DNA of 64,000 bases from Planctomycetota bacterium (lineage in GTDB: Bacteria > Planctomycetota > Phycisphaerae > Phycisphaerales > SM1A02), in NCBI GenBank assembly GCA_022574595.1, contig JACZRS010000015.1, positions 60,672 through 124,671 of the forward strand. Reading direction: 5' to 3'. Each line of letters begins with the position of its first letter. Within the stretch, counting starts at the first letter, position 1. Below, one piece after another: positions 44,876 to 52,685 of the stretch. Made by a program: the position numbers and the translations under genes. The notes below the pieces were generated by a model, which saw only the letters and a list, made by a program, of their open reading frames with translations, had not been told where the DNA came from and made no database searches.

Positions 44876-46074
44876 ATGGTAGTTTTGTGTTGACAACAAT
44901 TGATCCAAATAAAAAACGCTCTACGCGGGTTACTTGTGCGCAGCATGTGACGCCGTATCTGCGCCATGAGGTAGTTGAGCTTGGATTTGAAATTCAGGAA
45001 GAAGATCATGTTGGAGTGCATATTGGAGCTACGCTTGGCGATTGTATGAAGCTGATACTTAATCTGCGCACAGCTTTGCATGTGATGTGGTTATTGAAAC
45101 GGTTTCGCTGTCCATCTCCTAAGGATTTATATAAACATATTGCATCATTTCCCTGGGAGGAATTAATTGCAAACGATTCGTATCTTACGGTTACTTCTAA
45201 TGTTGATAATCCCAAAATCACAAATTCTATGTATCCAAACCTTGTGGTTAAGGATGCGATTGTTGATCGGATATCCAAGCAAACCGGCGCCAGACCTGAC
45301 AGCGGTTCAGATAGATCTGCGGTTGTAATTCATCTATATTGGAAGAACGATAGAGCGTGGGTTTACCTAAACACCAACGGCCTGCGCTTGGCCAATCGCG
45401 GTTATCGTAAATTGCCACACACCGCGCCCATGCAGGAAACCCTAGCAGCATCTGTTTTGTTAGCTGCGGGTTATGATGGAACGCAAACGCTTGTTAATCC
45501 TATGTGTGGCAGCGGCACGCTTGCGATTGAAGCAGCATTGATTGCAGCAGGTAGAGCGCCGGGTTTGCTGCGGACTAATTATAGTTTCATGCACACGTTA
45601 ATTTATAATAAAGATGAGTGGCAAACAATTCGCGCTCAAGCTAGAAAGCAAGGCAACTCCAAAGCCCTGCCACGGATTGTTGCATCAGATAACGATGCCC
45701 TTGCGATTGAAGCATCTATTAAAAATGCACGGACAGCAGGCGTCGAGCAGCTTATTGATTTCATACAGTGCGATTTTACCCAAACGCCTATGGAGAATAT
45801 AGATGGCAATTCGGGTATTGTGATTCTAAACCCCGAGTATGGTGAGCGAATGGGTGAAGAAAGTGAGCTTGAGCCAATCTATAAAAAAATTGGAGATTAT
45901 TTTAAGCAGAATTGTGCTGGCTGGAGAGGATTTGTTTTTACGGGTAGCAGAGCGCTAAGTAAATGTATAGGCCTAAGCGCCAGAAGCCGCATGCCGTTTT
46001 TTAATGGCAAGATTGAGTGTCGACTGCTTGGGTATGAATTGTATGCCGGTTCGCAGCAGAAGCCGCAGAAATAG
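44872..46074 (+). CDS. THUMP-type RNA guanine-N2 methyltransferase (RlmL/TrmN family)
   Basis: 400 residues, GTG start. An N-terminal THUMP-like part (about 1-170) binds RNA. The C-terminal Rossmann methyltransferase has 'NPMCGSGTLAIEAALIAAGRAPG' (motif I region), 'IVASDNDALAIEASIKNA', and a catalytic motif NPEYGERMG. The family motif is NPPYGERL, so the second Pro is Glu here. Relatives methylate G2445 of 23S rRNA or G6 of tRNA; the exact target is open. Confidence 0.85.
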   Translation: MNGSFVLTTIDPNKKRSTRVTCAQHVTPYLRHEVVELGFEIQEEDHVGVHIGATLGDCMKLILNLRTALHVMWLLKRFRCPSPKDLYKHIASFPWEELIANDSYLTVTSNVDNPKITNSMYPNLVVKDAIVDRISKQTGARPDSGSDRSAVVIHLYWKNDRAWVYLNTNGLRLANRGYRKLPHTAPMQETLAASVLLAAGYDGTQTLVNPMCGSGTLAIEAALIAAGRAPGLLRTNYSFMHTLIYNKDEWQTIRAQARKQGNSKALPRIVASDNDALAIEASIKNARTAGVEQLIDFIQCDFTQTPMENIDGNSGIVILNPEYGERMGEESELEPIYKKIGDYFKQNCAGWRGFVFTGSRALSKCIGLSARSRMPFFNGKIECRLLGYELYAGSQQKPQK

Positions 46075-46139
46075 AGATATAGATTGTCTAAGGCCAGTTT
46101 TTGCAACGAGTCGATTATACCTGCTAAGATATCAACGTT

Positions 46140-46604
46140 ATGAACTACATGACCCAAGAAGATAAGGAACGGTTGGAGAAGCAACTAAAAGTGCTCGTCG
46201 ATCGACGGGTCGAGCTATCCGATCGTATTGGCCGGGCACGCGAGTTGGGTGATCTTAAAGAGAACGCGGAGTATCACGCTGCCAAGGAAGATCAAGGCCA
46301 CGATGAACGCAAGATCCGTGACCTCGAGGCCAAGCTCGCATCAGCTGTTGTAGTTGATGACGAGAATCTGCCTGAGGGGTTGGTGTTTATTGGCTCAACA
46401 GTGATTCTGCGCGATGTGGATTCGGGTGATGAGGATTTATATAAACTAGTTGGCGAACTTACCGGATCAATTGATGTTGATTATATCGAAGTCACCCCAC
46501 AGTCGCCCATGGGTATGGCTTTATTTAAAGCTGAAATAGGTACAAAGATCCGCGTTGACCTGCCGCGCGGCAAAAAGCACTTTGAAATCCTTGAAGCCAA
46601 ATAG
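46140..46604 (+). CDS. greA: Transcription elongation factor GreA
   Basis: 154 residues. An N-terminal coiled-coil hairpin (about 1-75, with 'SDRIGRARELGDLKENAEYHAAKEDQ') places two acidic residues (D and E of GDLKENAEYH) in the RNA polymerase secondary channel to stimulate cleavage of backtracked RNA. The C-terminal FKBP-like domain ends with 'SPMGMALFKAEIGTKIRVDL'. Normal length. Confidence 0.95.
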   Translation: MNYMTQEDKERLEKQLKVLVDRRVELSDRIGRARELGDLKENAEYHAAKEDQGHDERKIRDLEAKLASAVVVDDENLPEGLVFIGSTVILRDVDSGDEDLYKLVGELTGSIDVDYIEVTPQSPMGMALFKAEIGTKIRVDLPRGKKHFEILEAK

Positions 46605-47073
46605 CAAAATTCAGCTTCGCGCTGTGGCGGACGTTGATCTTGCGGTTTTCTTTGATTATCAATTGGATAAACAAGCCAATTATATGGCTGCGTTTACTGC
46701 TAAGGATCCAAACAATAGAGATGCATTTGATGCGCACTGGGAGAAGATCCGCGGCGATGAGCAGGTTGTAATTAAGACTATTACAGTCGGCGAGGAAGTG
46801 GTGGGGCATGTCGCAAGCTTTATAATGTTCGAGCAGCGCGAAGTAACTTATTGGATTGGTAAGAATTTTTGGGGGAAGGGTATTGCCACCAAAGCGCTCA
46901 CTATGTTTTTAGAATCGCTAAAAGAGCGGCCGATCTACGCAAGAGCAGCTAAGGATAACACCGCATCACTTCGCGTTCTAGAAAAATGCGGCTTTACAAT
47001 TGATGGCGAAGAAAAAGGCTATGCCAACGCACGCGGCCAAGAGATTGAAGAATACATTTTGAAGTTAGATTAA
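46555..47073 (+). CDS. GNAT-family N-acetyltransferase
   Basis: Up to 172 residues. The open frame starts at TTG 46555 inside greA; TTG codons at 46582 or 46591 would shorten the overlap and also fit, so the exact start is open. The acetyl-CoA motif is in 'WIGKNFWGKGIATKALTMFL', followed by 'YARAAKDNTASLRVLEKCGF', the normal RimJ/RimL-like pattern. The acceptor is unknown. It is read with greA. Confidence 0.82.
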   Translation: MTCRAAKSTLKSLKPNSKIQLRAVADVDLAVFFDYQLDKQANYMAAFTAKDPNNRDAFDAHWEKIRGDEQVVIKTITVGEEVVGHVASFIMFEQREVTYWIGKNFWGKGIATKALTMFLESLKERPIYARAAKDNTASLRVLEKCGFTIDGEEKGYANARGQEIEEYILKLD

Positions 47074-47079
47074 CTTAGT

Positions 47080-48183
47080 TTAGCGGCCGCTCTCCGATTT
47101 GGCATCTTTCAGTTTGCTACTAACATCAATTGCAATTGCTTTCCCTTTCTTGCTGCGAAGCTCTTTAATAGTTTTGAATAAGCCAAGTTCCTGTGATCGT
47201 ATGAGCACATTATTCCATTGAACTGCGCGAAATTTGTTTTTGAGCGAGCGCCGTCGTCCAGGATTCACCCAACATACAAAATTAAGACGTCCAGCTATTT
47301 GGTCTCGAGTGTAATACGGACCTTCAAAAGGTCTGCCATCTGCAAGATTGCGAGCATCCTTTATTTGCCGTTCAAGCTCGGTAATATATTCCTGCCGCAC
47401 ATCCGTATGACCGCGCTTTATTCTTAGCTTTGTTATCTCAAAATCTTTATCTAGTCGTCCACTTTTTGTTTTGTTCGGATTAACTTCAAAACCGTGATCT
47501 GCAAGTATGCCCTGAACGAGTTTTGCAAGACCACTTTTCTTAGGATGGAGATTATATGTTCCGGATATTGTTATATCATCCACGAACCTTGTATATACAA
47601 GACCTGCTTTTTTGCAGGCACAGGCAATTCTGTGATCCACAACATGTAGAATCTGGTCTGCAAGAAAAGGACTAGTAATAAGTCCGAGAGCAAGGTGGTA
47701 ATTATAAGTGCACAGCATCGTACAAATACGTGCAACGTCAGGACTACAACAAAACCTTTGTGTAAACAATTTGTACACTCGGTTGCTTGAAACACTTGGA
47801 AAGAAATCGGAAATATCTAGCACTAGTGCGTGAACTGAATCGAGATGGCAAGATATGTTAGTTTTTATATGCCGTCCGCTTACGCCTCCATGGCTATAAG
47901 GCGATGGCTTTAGCTTTGGCATTAGTACAACGCGCAATAGATCGCGTTGCAGGCGTCTTAGCGCTCCTGTTACATTTAGAACGGAACGTTGCTTATCCGG
48001 TTTATTGGGGTCAATAAGGGTAAGTTCTTCGCAGAAAAGATCGGCATTATTGGCAACTTCTTCTAGGTGAGCTACGCTGACACCAAGCTGTCGCGCTAAG
48101 TGTTTTACTTGTCGTATGTAGAGCACTTGGATTTGATCTGTTTGGGAGTAAGAACATCCGACTGAGTTAGTTCGGATTGCCAT
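47080..48183 (-). CDS. Retron-type reverse transcriptase
   Basis: 367 residues from the ATG at 48183, which overlaps the HTH gene by 79 bases; a GTG at 48126 is an alternative. RT blocks in order: 'YSHGGVSGRHIKTN' (96-109), first catalytic Asp in LVLDISDFFPSVSSNRVYKLF (D123 area), 'LGLITSPFLADQI' (166-178, where PQGxPTSP is usual), the catalytic FVDD at 200-203 in YTRFVDDITISG, 'GFEVNPNKTK', and 'GRLNFVCWVNPGRRRSL' (298-314). The FFPS/RVYKLF block, the VDD context and the final NFV-VNP block are those of retron RTs. No maturase or endonuclease domain is attached, so it is not a group II intron protein. Retrons make a DNA-RNA hybrid from a nearby ncRNA and defend against phage. The VTG motif of classical retrons is not clear. 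Confidence 0.85.
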   Translation of the reverse strand: MAIRTNSVGCSYSQTDQIQVLYIRQVKHLARQLGVSVAHLEEVANNADLFCEELTLIDPNKPDKQRSVLNVTGALRRLQRDLLRVVLMPKLKPSPYSHGGVSGRHIKTNISCHLDSVHALVLDISDFFPSVSSNRVYKLFTQRFCCSPDVARICTMLCTYNYHLALGLITSPFLADQILHVVDHRIACACKKAGLVYTRFVDDITISGTYNLHPKKSGLAKLVQGILADHGFEVNPNKTKSGRLDKDFEITKLRIKRGHTDVRQEYITELERQIKDARNLADGRPFEGPYYTRDQIAGRLNFVCWVNPGRRRSLKNKFRAVQWNNVLIRSQELGLFKTIKELRSKKGKAIAIDVSSKLKDAKSESGR

Positions 48184-48443
48184 GCTTCAGCAAGTTTTTC
48201 TGCTGATCTACGTATTTGTTTTGGGAGCTTATCGAGATTTCCGTGTAGGCACCAAGCCAACACATAAAGGTCAACATTCCAGAGTTCTCGATATCGTTTG
48301 AGCAAGTCCCCAGAGGGAGCAGCTTTGTTGTTCTCTATATTCGACAGGTGTACCTCCGAGATCTGAAGTAACCCTGCTGTTTTACGCTGCGTAAATCCTT
48401 TTCTTTTACGCAAATACCTAGCTGTTTTTCCAAGATGTATCAT
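48105..48443 (-). CDS. XRE-type HTH regulator in the retron-like operon
   Basis: 112 residues from the ATG at 48443; a GTG at 48488, one base after the upstream stop, would add 15. The HTH lies near the N-terminus: 'LRKRKGFTQRKTAGLLQISEVHLSNIENNKAAPS', a standard Cro/CI-type fold. The C-terminal ~55 residues are charged and helical. It overlaps the RT gene, so the two are translationally linked. The perfect dyad over the operon promoter (48951-48967) is a good candidate for its own operator (inference). Some described retron types carry a similar HTH partner. Confidence 0.83.
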   Translation of the reverse strand: MIHLGKTARYLRKRKGFTQRKTAGLLQISEVHLSNIENNKAAPSGDLLKRYRELWNVDLYVLAWCLHGNLDKLPKQIRRSAEKLAEAWQSELTQSDVLTPKQIKSKCSTYDK

Positions 48444-48489
48444 GAGCGGCTTCTGCCGATTAAATTTGGTTTTGGAAGGTCTATGCACA

Positions 48490-48726
48490 TTACATCCCGC
48501 AAATCAAGAGCATTGCTTCTGCAGTGGCTGCTTCGGCACCAGATATATCCGGCGGTTTTCTTAGCAGACACTCGGTTGTTCTGTCGCAGATAGGACATAG
48601 AACCTCCCATGTAGTTTCGCCTGTGTCCCCATCAGGAGCTAGATCGTTCCAGAATTTATAAATTCTTTCGCGAGCTATATCTCTCCTTACCGGATCGCCA
48701 GGCGATAGATCGTGTTTGTCAAGCAT
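48490..48726 (-). CDS. Small CxxC protein, first gene of the retron-like operon
   Basis: 78 residues from the ATG at 48726, which follows a perfect AGGAGG at 6 bases. This decides the start against the longer open frame reaching 48843. Visible features are an N-terminal helix-rich charged half ('RRDIARERIYKFWNDLAPDG'), one CPIC pair at about 44-47 with a further Cys at 53, and an Ala-rich end. A single CxxC is too little for a zinc ribbon unless the protein dimerises. It ends one base before the GTG of the HTH frame. Function unknown; it could be an effector, an antitoxin or an accessory factor. Confidence 0.7.
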   Translation of the reverse strand: MLDKHDLSPGDPVRRDIARERIYKFWNDLAPDGDTGETTWEVLCPICDRTTECLLRKPPDISGAEAATAEAMLLICGM

Positions 48727-48943
48727 GACAAACCTCCTTTCGTTTAAAACTAGGAGCCCAACAAGGACTTCAACCACTGCTCCGATGCATGCGTAGAAAA
48801 CTGGGAAGTTCTCAGAGCACCGAGAAGTACACCACTCGGTCAAGACTTACGTCTATGGCCGGGTTAGCATCGGCATCCGTAGATGCCGTTTCACGCCCAA
48901 AAGGGCAACGCAAACGTGCGTGCGAAAGAAGCACGAACTATCT
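48727..48943 (-). ncRNA. Structured leader of the retron-like operon, candidate msr-msd RNA
   Basis: About 215 bases lie between the predicted transcription start and the first start codon. Read on the minus strand they hold a series of hairpins: CGTGC/GCACG (48935-48919), CGCA/TGCG (48920-48909, competing by two bases), GCCC-tttt-GGGC (48906-48895), CGGCATC-tacg-GATGCCG (48888-48871), AGAC-gtaa-GTCT (48854-48843), ACCGAG/CTCGGT (48840-48819) and GAGAACT/AGTTTTC with one G-U pair (48813-48796). Retron ncRNAs sit upstream of the RT and look like this. A long a1/a2 end pairing, the retron hallmark, was not found by eye, though 'TTCTTTCG' early in the leader can pair with CGAAAGGA at the ribosome-binding site. 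Confidence 0.5.
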
Positions 48944-48949
48944 GAAAAG

Positions 48950-48978
48950 ATTAAACTCGGAGTTTAAGGATCTGTCAA
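48950..48978 (-). promoter_or_regulatory. Near-consensus promoter of the retron-like operon
   Basis: On the minus strand: TTGACA (48978-48973), a 17-base spacer, then TTTAAT (48955-48950). This is the best sigma-70-like promoter seen in the window. Confidence 0.75.
48951..48967. promoter_or_regulatory. Perfect dyad over the -10 box, candidate operator
   Basis: TTAAACT-CGG-AGTTTAA, 7-base perfect arms, covers the -10 and part of the spacer. This is the position and size typical of an XRE repressor site; an HTH gene is in the same operon. Confidence 0.6.
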
Positions 48979-49208
48979 CTCTATGTTAGGGTCGTGGATA
49001 AGTTGTCGAACGATCCTTAGCCTAATAGGAAGCAAGCATACTGTACGGCTTGTGCGATTGCCGGTCTTATTCCCTTGTAGACAAAGCACTTAACCACTGA
49101 GTTGCTCTCGGGGAATGCTAAACTTCAATTACAATGCACCGTTTCAGGTTCAATCGGCAAGATAATGTCCATCTGCATCCCAAGCGTTGGTTGGCCCGCT
49201 TATATCTA

Positions 49209-49469
49209 CTAATCAATCATAAGAACCAGGTTTTCTACTTCTGTTTGTGTGAAGATACCCTTGCGCTGTAAGGTTTTTACCAACGCTGCCATACAGAGTT
49301 CCAGCTGTTGGTTTTCTTCCTGCAATCTTCGTATAGCGTCATCTTGAGATTCATCGAGATTATGCTTGGACGCAAGCTCATGACGAATCTCACCAATATC
49401 TTGTTCGGTGTCGGCTATATCAAGCCGGTTGCCTATGTCGCCTAGTAATAATGTTCTTGCCCAACCCAT
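49209..49469 (-). CDS. Small conserved-looking coiled-coil protein
   Basis: 86 residues. AGGAG lies nine bases before the ATG at 49469. The N-terminus 'GWARTLLLGDIGNRLDIADTEQDI' is followed by a long amphipathic helix ('RRLQEENQQLELCMAALVKTLQRKGIF') that looks like a coiled coil. Function not known. It lies between the retron-like operon and the oxidoreductase on the same strand but has its own spacing, so a link to the retron is not shown. Confidence 0.72.
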   Translation of the reverse strand: MGWARTLLLGDIGNRLDIADTEQDIGEIRHELASKHNLDESQDDAIRRLQEENQQLELCMAALVKTLQRKGIFTQTEVENLVLMID

Positions 49470-49503
49470 CGTTGGTGTCTCCTAAAATTAGTAGATGTGA
49501 ATA

Positions 49504-50874
49504 TCAACCCACACTTGGAGGCTCGAATCCTTCGCGGTAATTGCGTTTTACTATTGTATTCGTTGCTTCTTCGTGGTTTGTGAATGCGAGCTTAGATTTG
49601 TCCCAAAGTAATTCCTGGCCGGGGTATTTGGTCGCTTTAACCGAAAGTAACGCAGCCTCGGTTATGCGCACGCCATCGGCAAATGGTGTTCGCAGTTCGG
49701 TATCTTTGCCGATGATGTTATCTATCCATGCATGCCAATGGTTTAGTGCGGGGAATTCGGGGAGGTTGGGCATTGTAAGGCCATCGGTCATTTTACCATC
49801 GCGCCAAATTTCAAGTTTGCCTCCAGCTGAAAGTACAAGTACGCCTCCTTCGCACTGAACTAACGTCATGTTACTTCCTCCCCATTTGCCACCGGGTAGT
49901 CCAAGGGCTGCACGCGAAGGAGCTTGATTGCGGTCATTGTAGTAGATGGGAAAGACATTGCTGGCGAAATTATCTGAATCGACTGCATAAGTAACAATTG
50001 AACTACAGGGATAAGGATGAAATTCATCAGCTGGATTTGGTGCGTGTGTTTTAACTGATATTGGTGAGTTTAGTTCATCATAACCATAGAAAATTACATC
50101 AAGAACATGCACACCCCAATCGCCCAGCCCGCCAGTTCCATAATCCCACCACGAGCGCCAAACACGCGGCATTAAGTGGTCACGATACGGAACCATTTGG
50201 TTAGGTCCAATCCAAAGATCCCAGTTCAGGTGGGCAGGCGGATCTGTCGGATCAGCATAAATCTTATCGATATTAAAGTAATGCGTGCCATTAGGCGAAC
50301 CAACCCATGCGTAACCCGCAATGGCTTTACCTAAAACGCCTGAGCGAAGAATCTCGACAGCAGCGCGTCGTCCTGGCTTTACCATGCGCTGATTGCCTAC
50401 CTGTGTAACTAAATCAGGTTTAACTTTAATAGCTCGCTCAATCAACACCAATTCTTCAAGTTGGTGAACAAGAGGCTTTTGGCCGTATACGTGTTTGTTG
50501 TTGGCTAAGGCGGTGAGCATTATTGTTGCGTGTGAGTGGTCGGGAGTTGCAACGATCACCGCATCAAATTTATCAACGTGGTCTGTGAAGGCTACGCGGT
50601 AATCCTCACAAACAAATGCATCGGGATGTTCTTCTTTTGCTTTTGAGAGGTAGTTTGCATCCACATCACACAGGCCAACGATTACTGCGGAGGGATGGCT
50701 GTCTACTTGTTTTCGATCGTGCCCGCCGATAGTGCCAACTACACCGATCGAAAGAACACGCACCTTGCTGTTGGGTTGAGCCGATGCAATTATGGGTAAG
50801 CCATAGGCAGCCATACCTATACCCGCAGCACCAGCAGTATAAAGAAAATCACGTCGTGAGAATTTCGAGTTCAT
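49504..50874 (-). CDS. Gfo/Idh/MocA-family oxidoreductase with Tat signal
   Basis: 456 residues from the ATG at 50874, which follows GAGGAGG at 7 bases. It starts with a Tat signal (SRRDFLYTAGAAGIGMAAYG), so it is exported folded, with its NAD(P) cofactor. The Rossmann N-domain has 'IGVVGTIGGHDRKQ', 'VIVGLCDVDANYL', 'DAVIVATPDHSHA' and 'YGQKPLVHQLEE', where a Lys-Pro pair (normally EKP) is kept. Planctomycetes have many such Tat-exported sugar oxidoreductases. Substrate unknown. Confidence 0.9.
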   Translation of the reverse strand: MNSKFSRRDFLYTAGAAGIGMAAYGLPIIASAQPNSKVRVLSIGVVGTIGGHDRKQVDSHPSAVIVGLCDVDANYLSKAKEEHPDAFVCEDYRVAFTDHVDKFDAVIVATPDHSHATIMLTALANNKHVYGQKPLVHQLEELVLIERAIKVKPDLVTQVGNQRMVKPGRRAAVEILRSGVLGKAIAGYAWVGSPNGTHYFNIDKIYADPTDPPAHLNWDLWIGPNQMVPYRDHLMPRVWRSWWDYGTGGLGDWGVHVLDVIFYGYDELNSPISVKTHAPNPADEFHPYPCSSIVTYAVDSDNFASNVFPIYYNDRNQAPSRAALGLPGGKWGGSNMTLVQCEGGVLVLSAGGKLEIWRDGKMTDGLTMPNLPEFPALNHWHAWIDNIIGKDTELRTPFADGVRITEAALLSVKATKYPGQELLWDKSKLAFTNHEEATNTIVKRNYREGFEPPSVG

Positions 50875-50966
50875 TTGATGCCTCCTCAGCATTTGGACAA
50901 GTGATACCCAAAGATATCACAACTCGCTGATGCAGGCTATGGTGCTCGAACTCTTTGGAGATTAAA

Positions 50967-51893
50967 GTGGCTGGTTCGTCAAAAAAAGTCATTTACGCAG
51001 CTTTGGTTGGTAATGCACTGATTGCGATCACCAAGTTTATTGCAGCGTCACTAACGGGTAGCTCAGCTATGCTCTCGGAAACTATCCACTCCGTGGTTGA
51101 TACGTGTAATCAATTATTACTGCTCTATGGCTTAAAACGCGCCAAGAAACCTGCGGATGAGCGCTACCCATTTGGCCACGGCAAAGAGGTTTATTTCTGG
51201 AGCTTTGTTGTAGCGATTTTAATCTTTGCGGTGGGCGCAGGTGTTTCTATTTATGAAGGCATTCATCAGGTACTAAACCCAACGCCAATAGATCGGCCCA
51301 TGATCAACTACATTGTTCTGGCATTTGCTGTGGTATTTGAAGGTGCTGCATGGCTATTCGCTTTAACAGAGTTTACAAAAGCTAAAGGGAAGTGGGGGTA
51401 TCTGGAAGCTGTCAGCCGAGGTAAGGATCCTTCAATATTTGTAGTATTGTTTGAAGATTCCGCAGCACTTATAGGCCTTGCCGTTGCCTTTATTGGTGTG
51501 CTTCTCAGTCATCTGACAGGCATCATAATCTTTGATGGCATTGCATCAATAATCATCGGCCTTGTGCTAGGCGGAACCGCTGCGTGGCTGGCCTACGAAA
51601 CCAAGAGTTTGCTAATTGGTGAAAGTGCAACCAAATCGGTAATTGAGGGTATTCGCAAGATAGTTACTGCTCAACCAGGAGTTGAGAAGGTTAATGAAGT
51701 TCTAACCATGCACATGGGCCCTGACTTTGTGCTATTAAATCTAAGCGTTGAGTTTGCAGATGAGAAGACCGCCAATGATCTTGAGAAATTGATTACAAAA
51801 ATAGATCGAGAAATAAAGCAAGCATTCCCGGAGGTAAAACGCATATTCATCGAAGCAGAAACGGCAGCAACCAAGTCAACGCAGAGCGAGTGA
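50967..51893 (+). CDS. Cation diffusion facilitator transporter
   Basis: 308 residues from a GTG at 50967 with GGAG 8 bases upstream; the open frame reaches TTG 50955. Six membrane segments, with 'SETIHSVVDTCNQ' in segment 2 giving the H/D metal site, and a cytosolic C-terminal domain ('VNEVLTMHMGPDFVLLNLSVEF'). CDF proteins export Zn2+, Mn2+, Fe2+ or Co2+ in exchange for protons. The metal cannot be fixed from sequence alone. Confidence 0.9.
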   Translation: MAGSSKKVIYAALVGNALIAITKFIAASLTGSSAMLSETIHSVVDTCNQLLLLYGLKRAKKPADERYPFGHGKEVYFWSFVVAILIFAVGAGVSIYEGIHQVLNPTPIDRPMINYIVLAFAVVFEGAAWLFALTEFTKAKGKWGYLEAVSRGKDPSIFVVLFEDSAALIGLAVAFIGVLLSHLTGIIIFDGIASIIIGLVLGGTAAWLAYETKSLLIGESATKSVIEGIRKIVTAQPGVEKVNEVLTMHMGPDFVLLNLSVEFADEKTANDLEKLITKIDREIKQAFPEVKRIFIEAETAATKSTQSE

Positions 51894-52034
51894 TAGATCG
51901 CAAGTAATGTGAAGATGGACAATTAAAAATATTTCTTCGTGAAAAAGACCAGTATCTCCTCTTGAGGTATCTAAATAGGGACGCCCAATGCTGGATCTGT
52001 ACTAGGTTTCGGAGGAGTCTTAGAGGAGTTTTCA

Positions 52035-52661
52035 ATGAAGATGTTTTTTAACACGCAGTGCGCGGCAGTTATAGCTGTTACTTTGTTTGGATTAAGTTAT
52101 GAAGCTAAAGCTGATATCATTGCTATTGGTCCATTTACTGGATCAGCAACTGATACTTTTGATCAATACAATAGTGTTATGGCTTTGCAGACACTCGATG
52201 TGTTTGGTGGGCTTGGAACCATATCGAACTTGACTGAAGACGGCGCAATTAAAGTTGAGTTTTCATCAAATTTTGGCGGCGATCAAGTTTGGCCTATCTC
52301 GGGAATGATGATGGGGCAGCTCGGGATCGGCCAATGGGATTTTAATACACCAGTCACGCGCTTCGGAGGATGGTGGGAAAATAACAGTGGCGCAGATGAT
52401 GCAACACTCGAATTTTATGATGTTAATAATGTACTAATCGGCGAAATGATTGCAAATGTCAGCGCCAGCGCTCAACAATGGCAGTGGAACGGTTGGGAGT
52501 CTGACACGCCGATATCCAGAATTGTCGTAACAGGCAACGGCATAATCAACGGCTTCCTGTGGTACGAAAATATGCAGATAGATTTAGTACCAACGCCTAG
52601 CGCAATTGCGTTCTTTGGCGTCGCAGCAATATGCAGAAGAAGAAAAAGGCGCATGGCGTAA
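52035..52661 (+). CDS. Secreted PEP-CTERM-like protein
   Basis: 208 residues. A strong purine-rich ribosome-binding site (GAGGAG) precedes the ATG. Signal peptide about 1-26. The middle part is rich in Gly, Asn and Asp and looks beta-sandwich-like ('FGGWWENNSGADDATLEFYDVNNVLIGEM'), similar to PEP-CTERM-tailed lectin-like domains. The tail VPTPSAIAFFGVAAICRRRKRR is a PEP-CTERM-like anchor with VPTP in place of VPEP. Confidence 0.82.
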   Translation: MKMFFNTQCAAVIAVTLFGLSYEAKADIIAIGPFTGSATDTFDQYNSVMALQTLDVFGGLGTISNLTEDGAIKVEFSSNFGGDQVWPISGMMMGQLGIGQWDFNTPVTRFGGWWENNSGADDATLEFYDVNNVLIGEMIANVSASAQQWQWNGWESDTPISRIVVTGNGIINGFLWYENMQIDLVPTPSAIAFFGVAAICRRRKRRMA

Positions 52662-52685
52662 TGTGCTTCTGGTTGCTATCACTCG

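Noticed and set aside
47080..48183. Group II intron-encoded protein or diversity-generating retroelement
   Set aside because: No maturase or HNH domain, no intron domain V-like structure was seen, and no template/variable repeat pair was found near the RT.
48727..48843. N-terminal extension of the 78-residue protein up to 48843
   Set aside because: The perfect ribosome-binding site directly before the ATG at 48726 favours the short form; the extension is hydrophobic and Cys-containing without a clear start signal.
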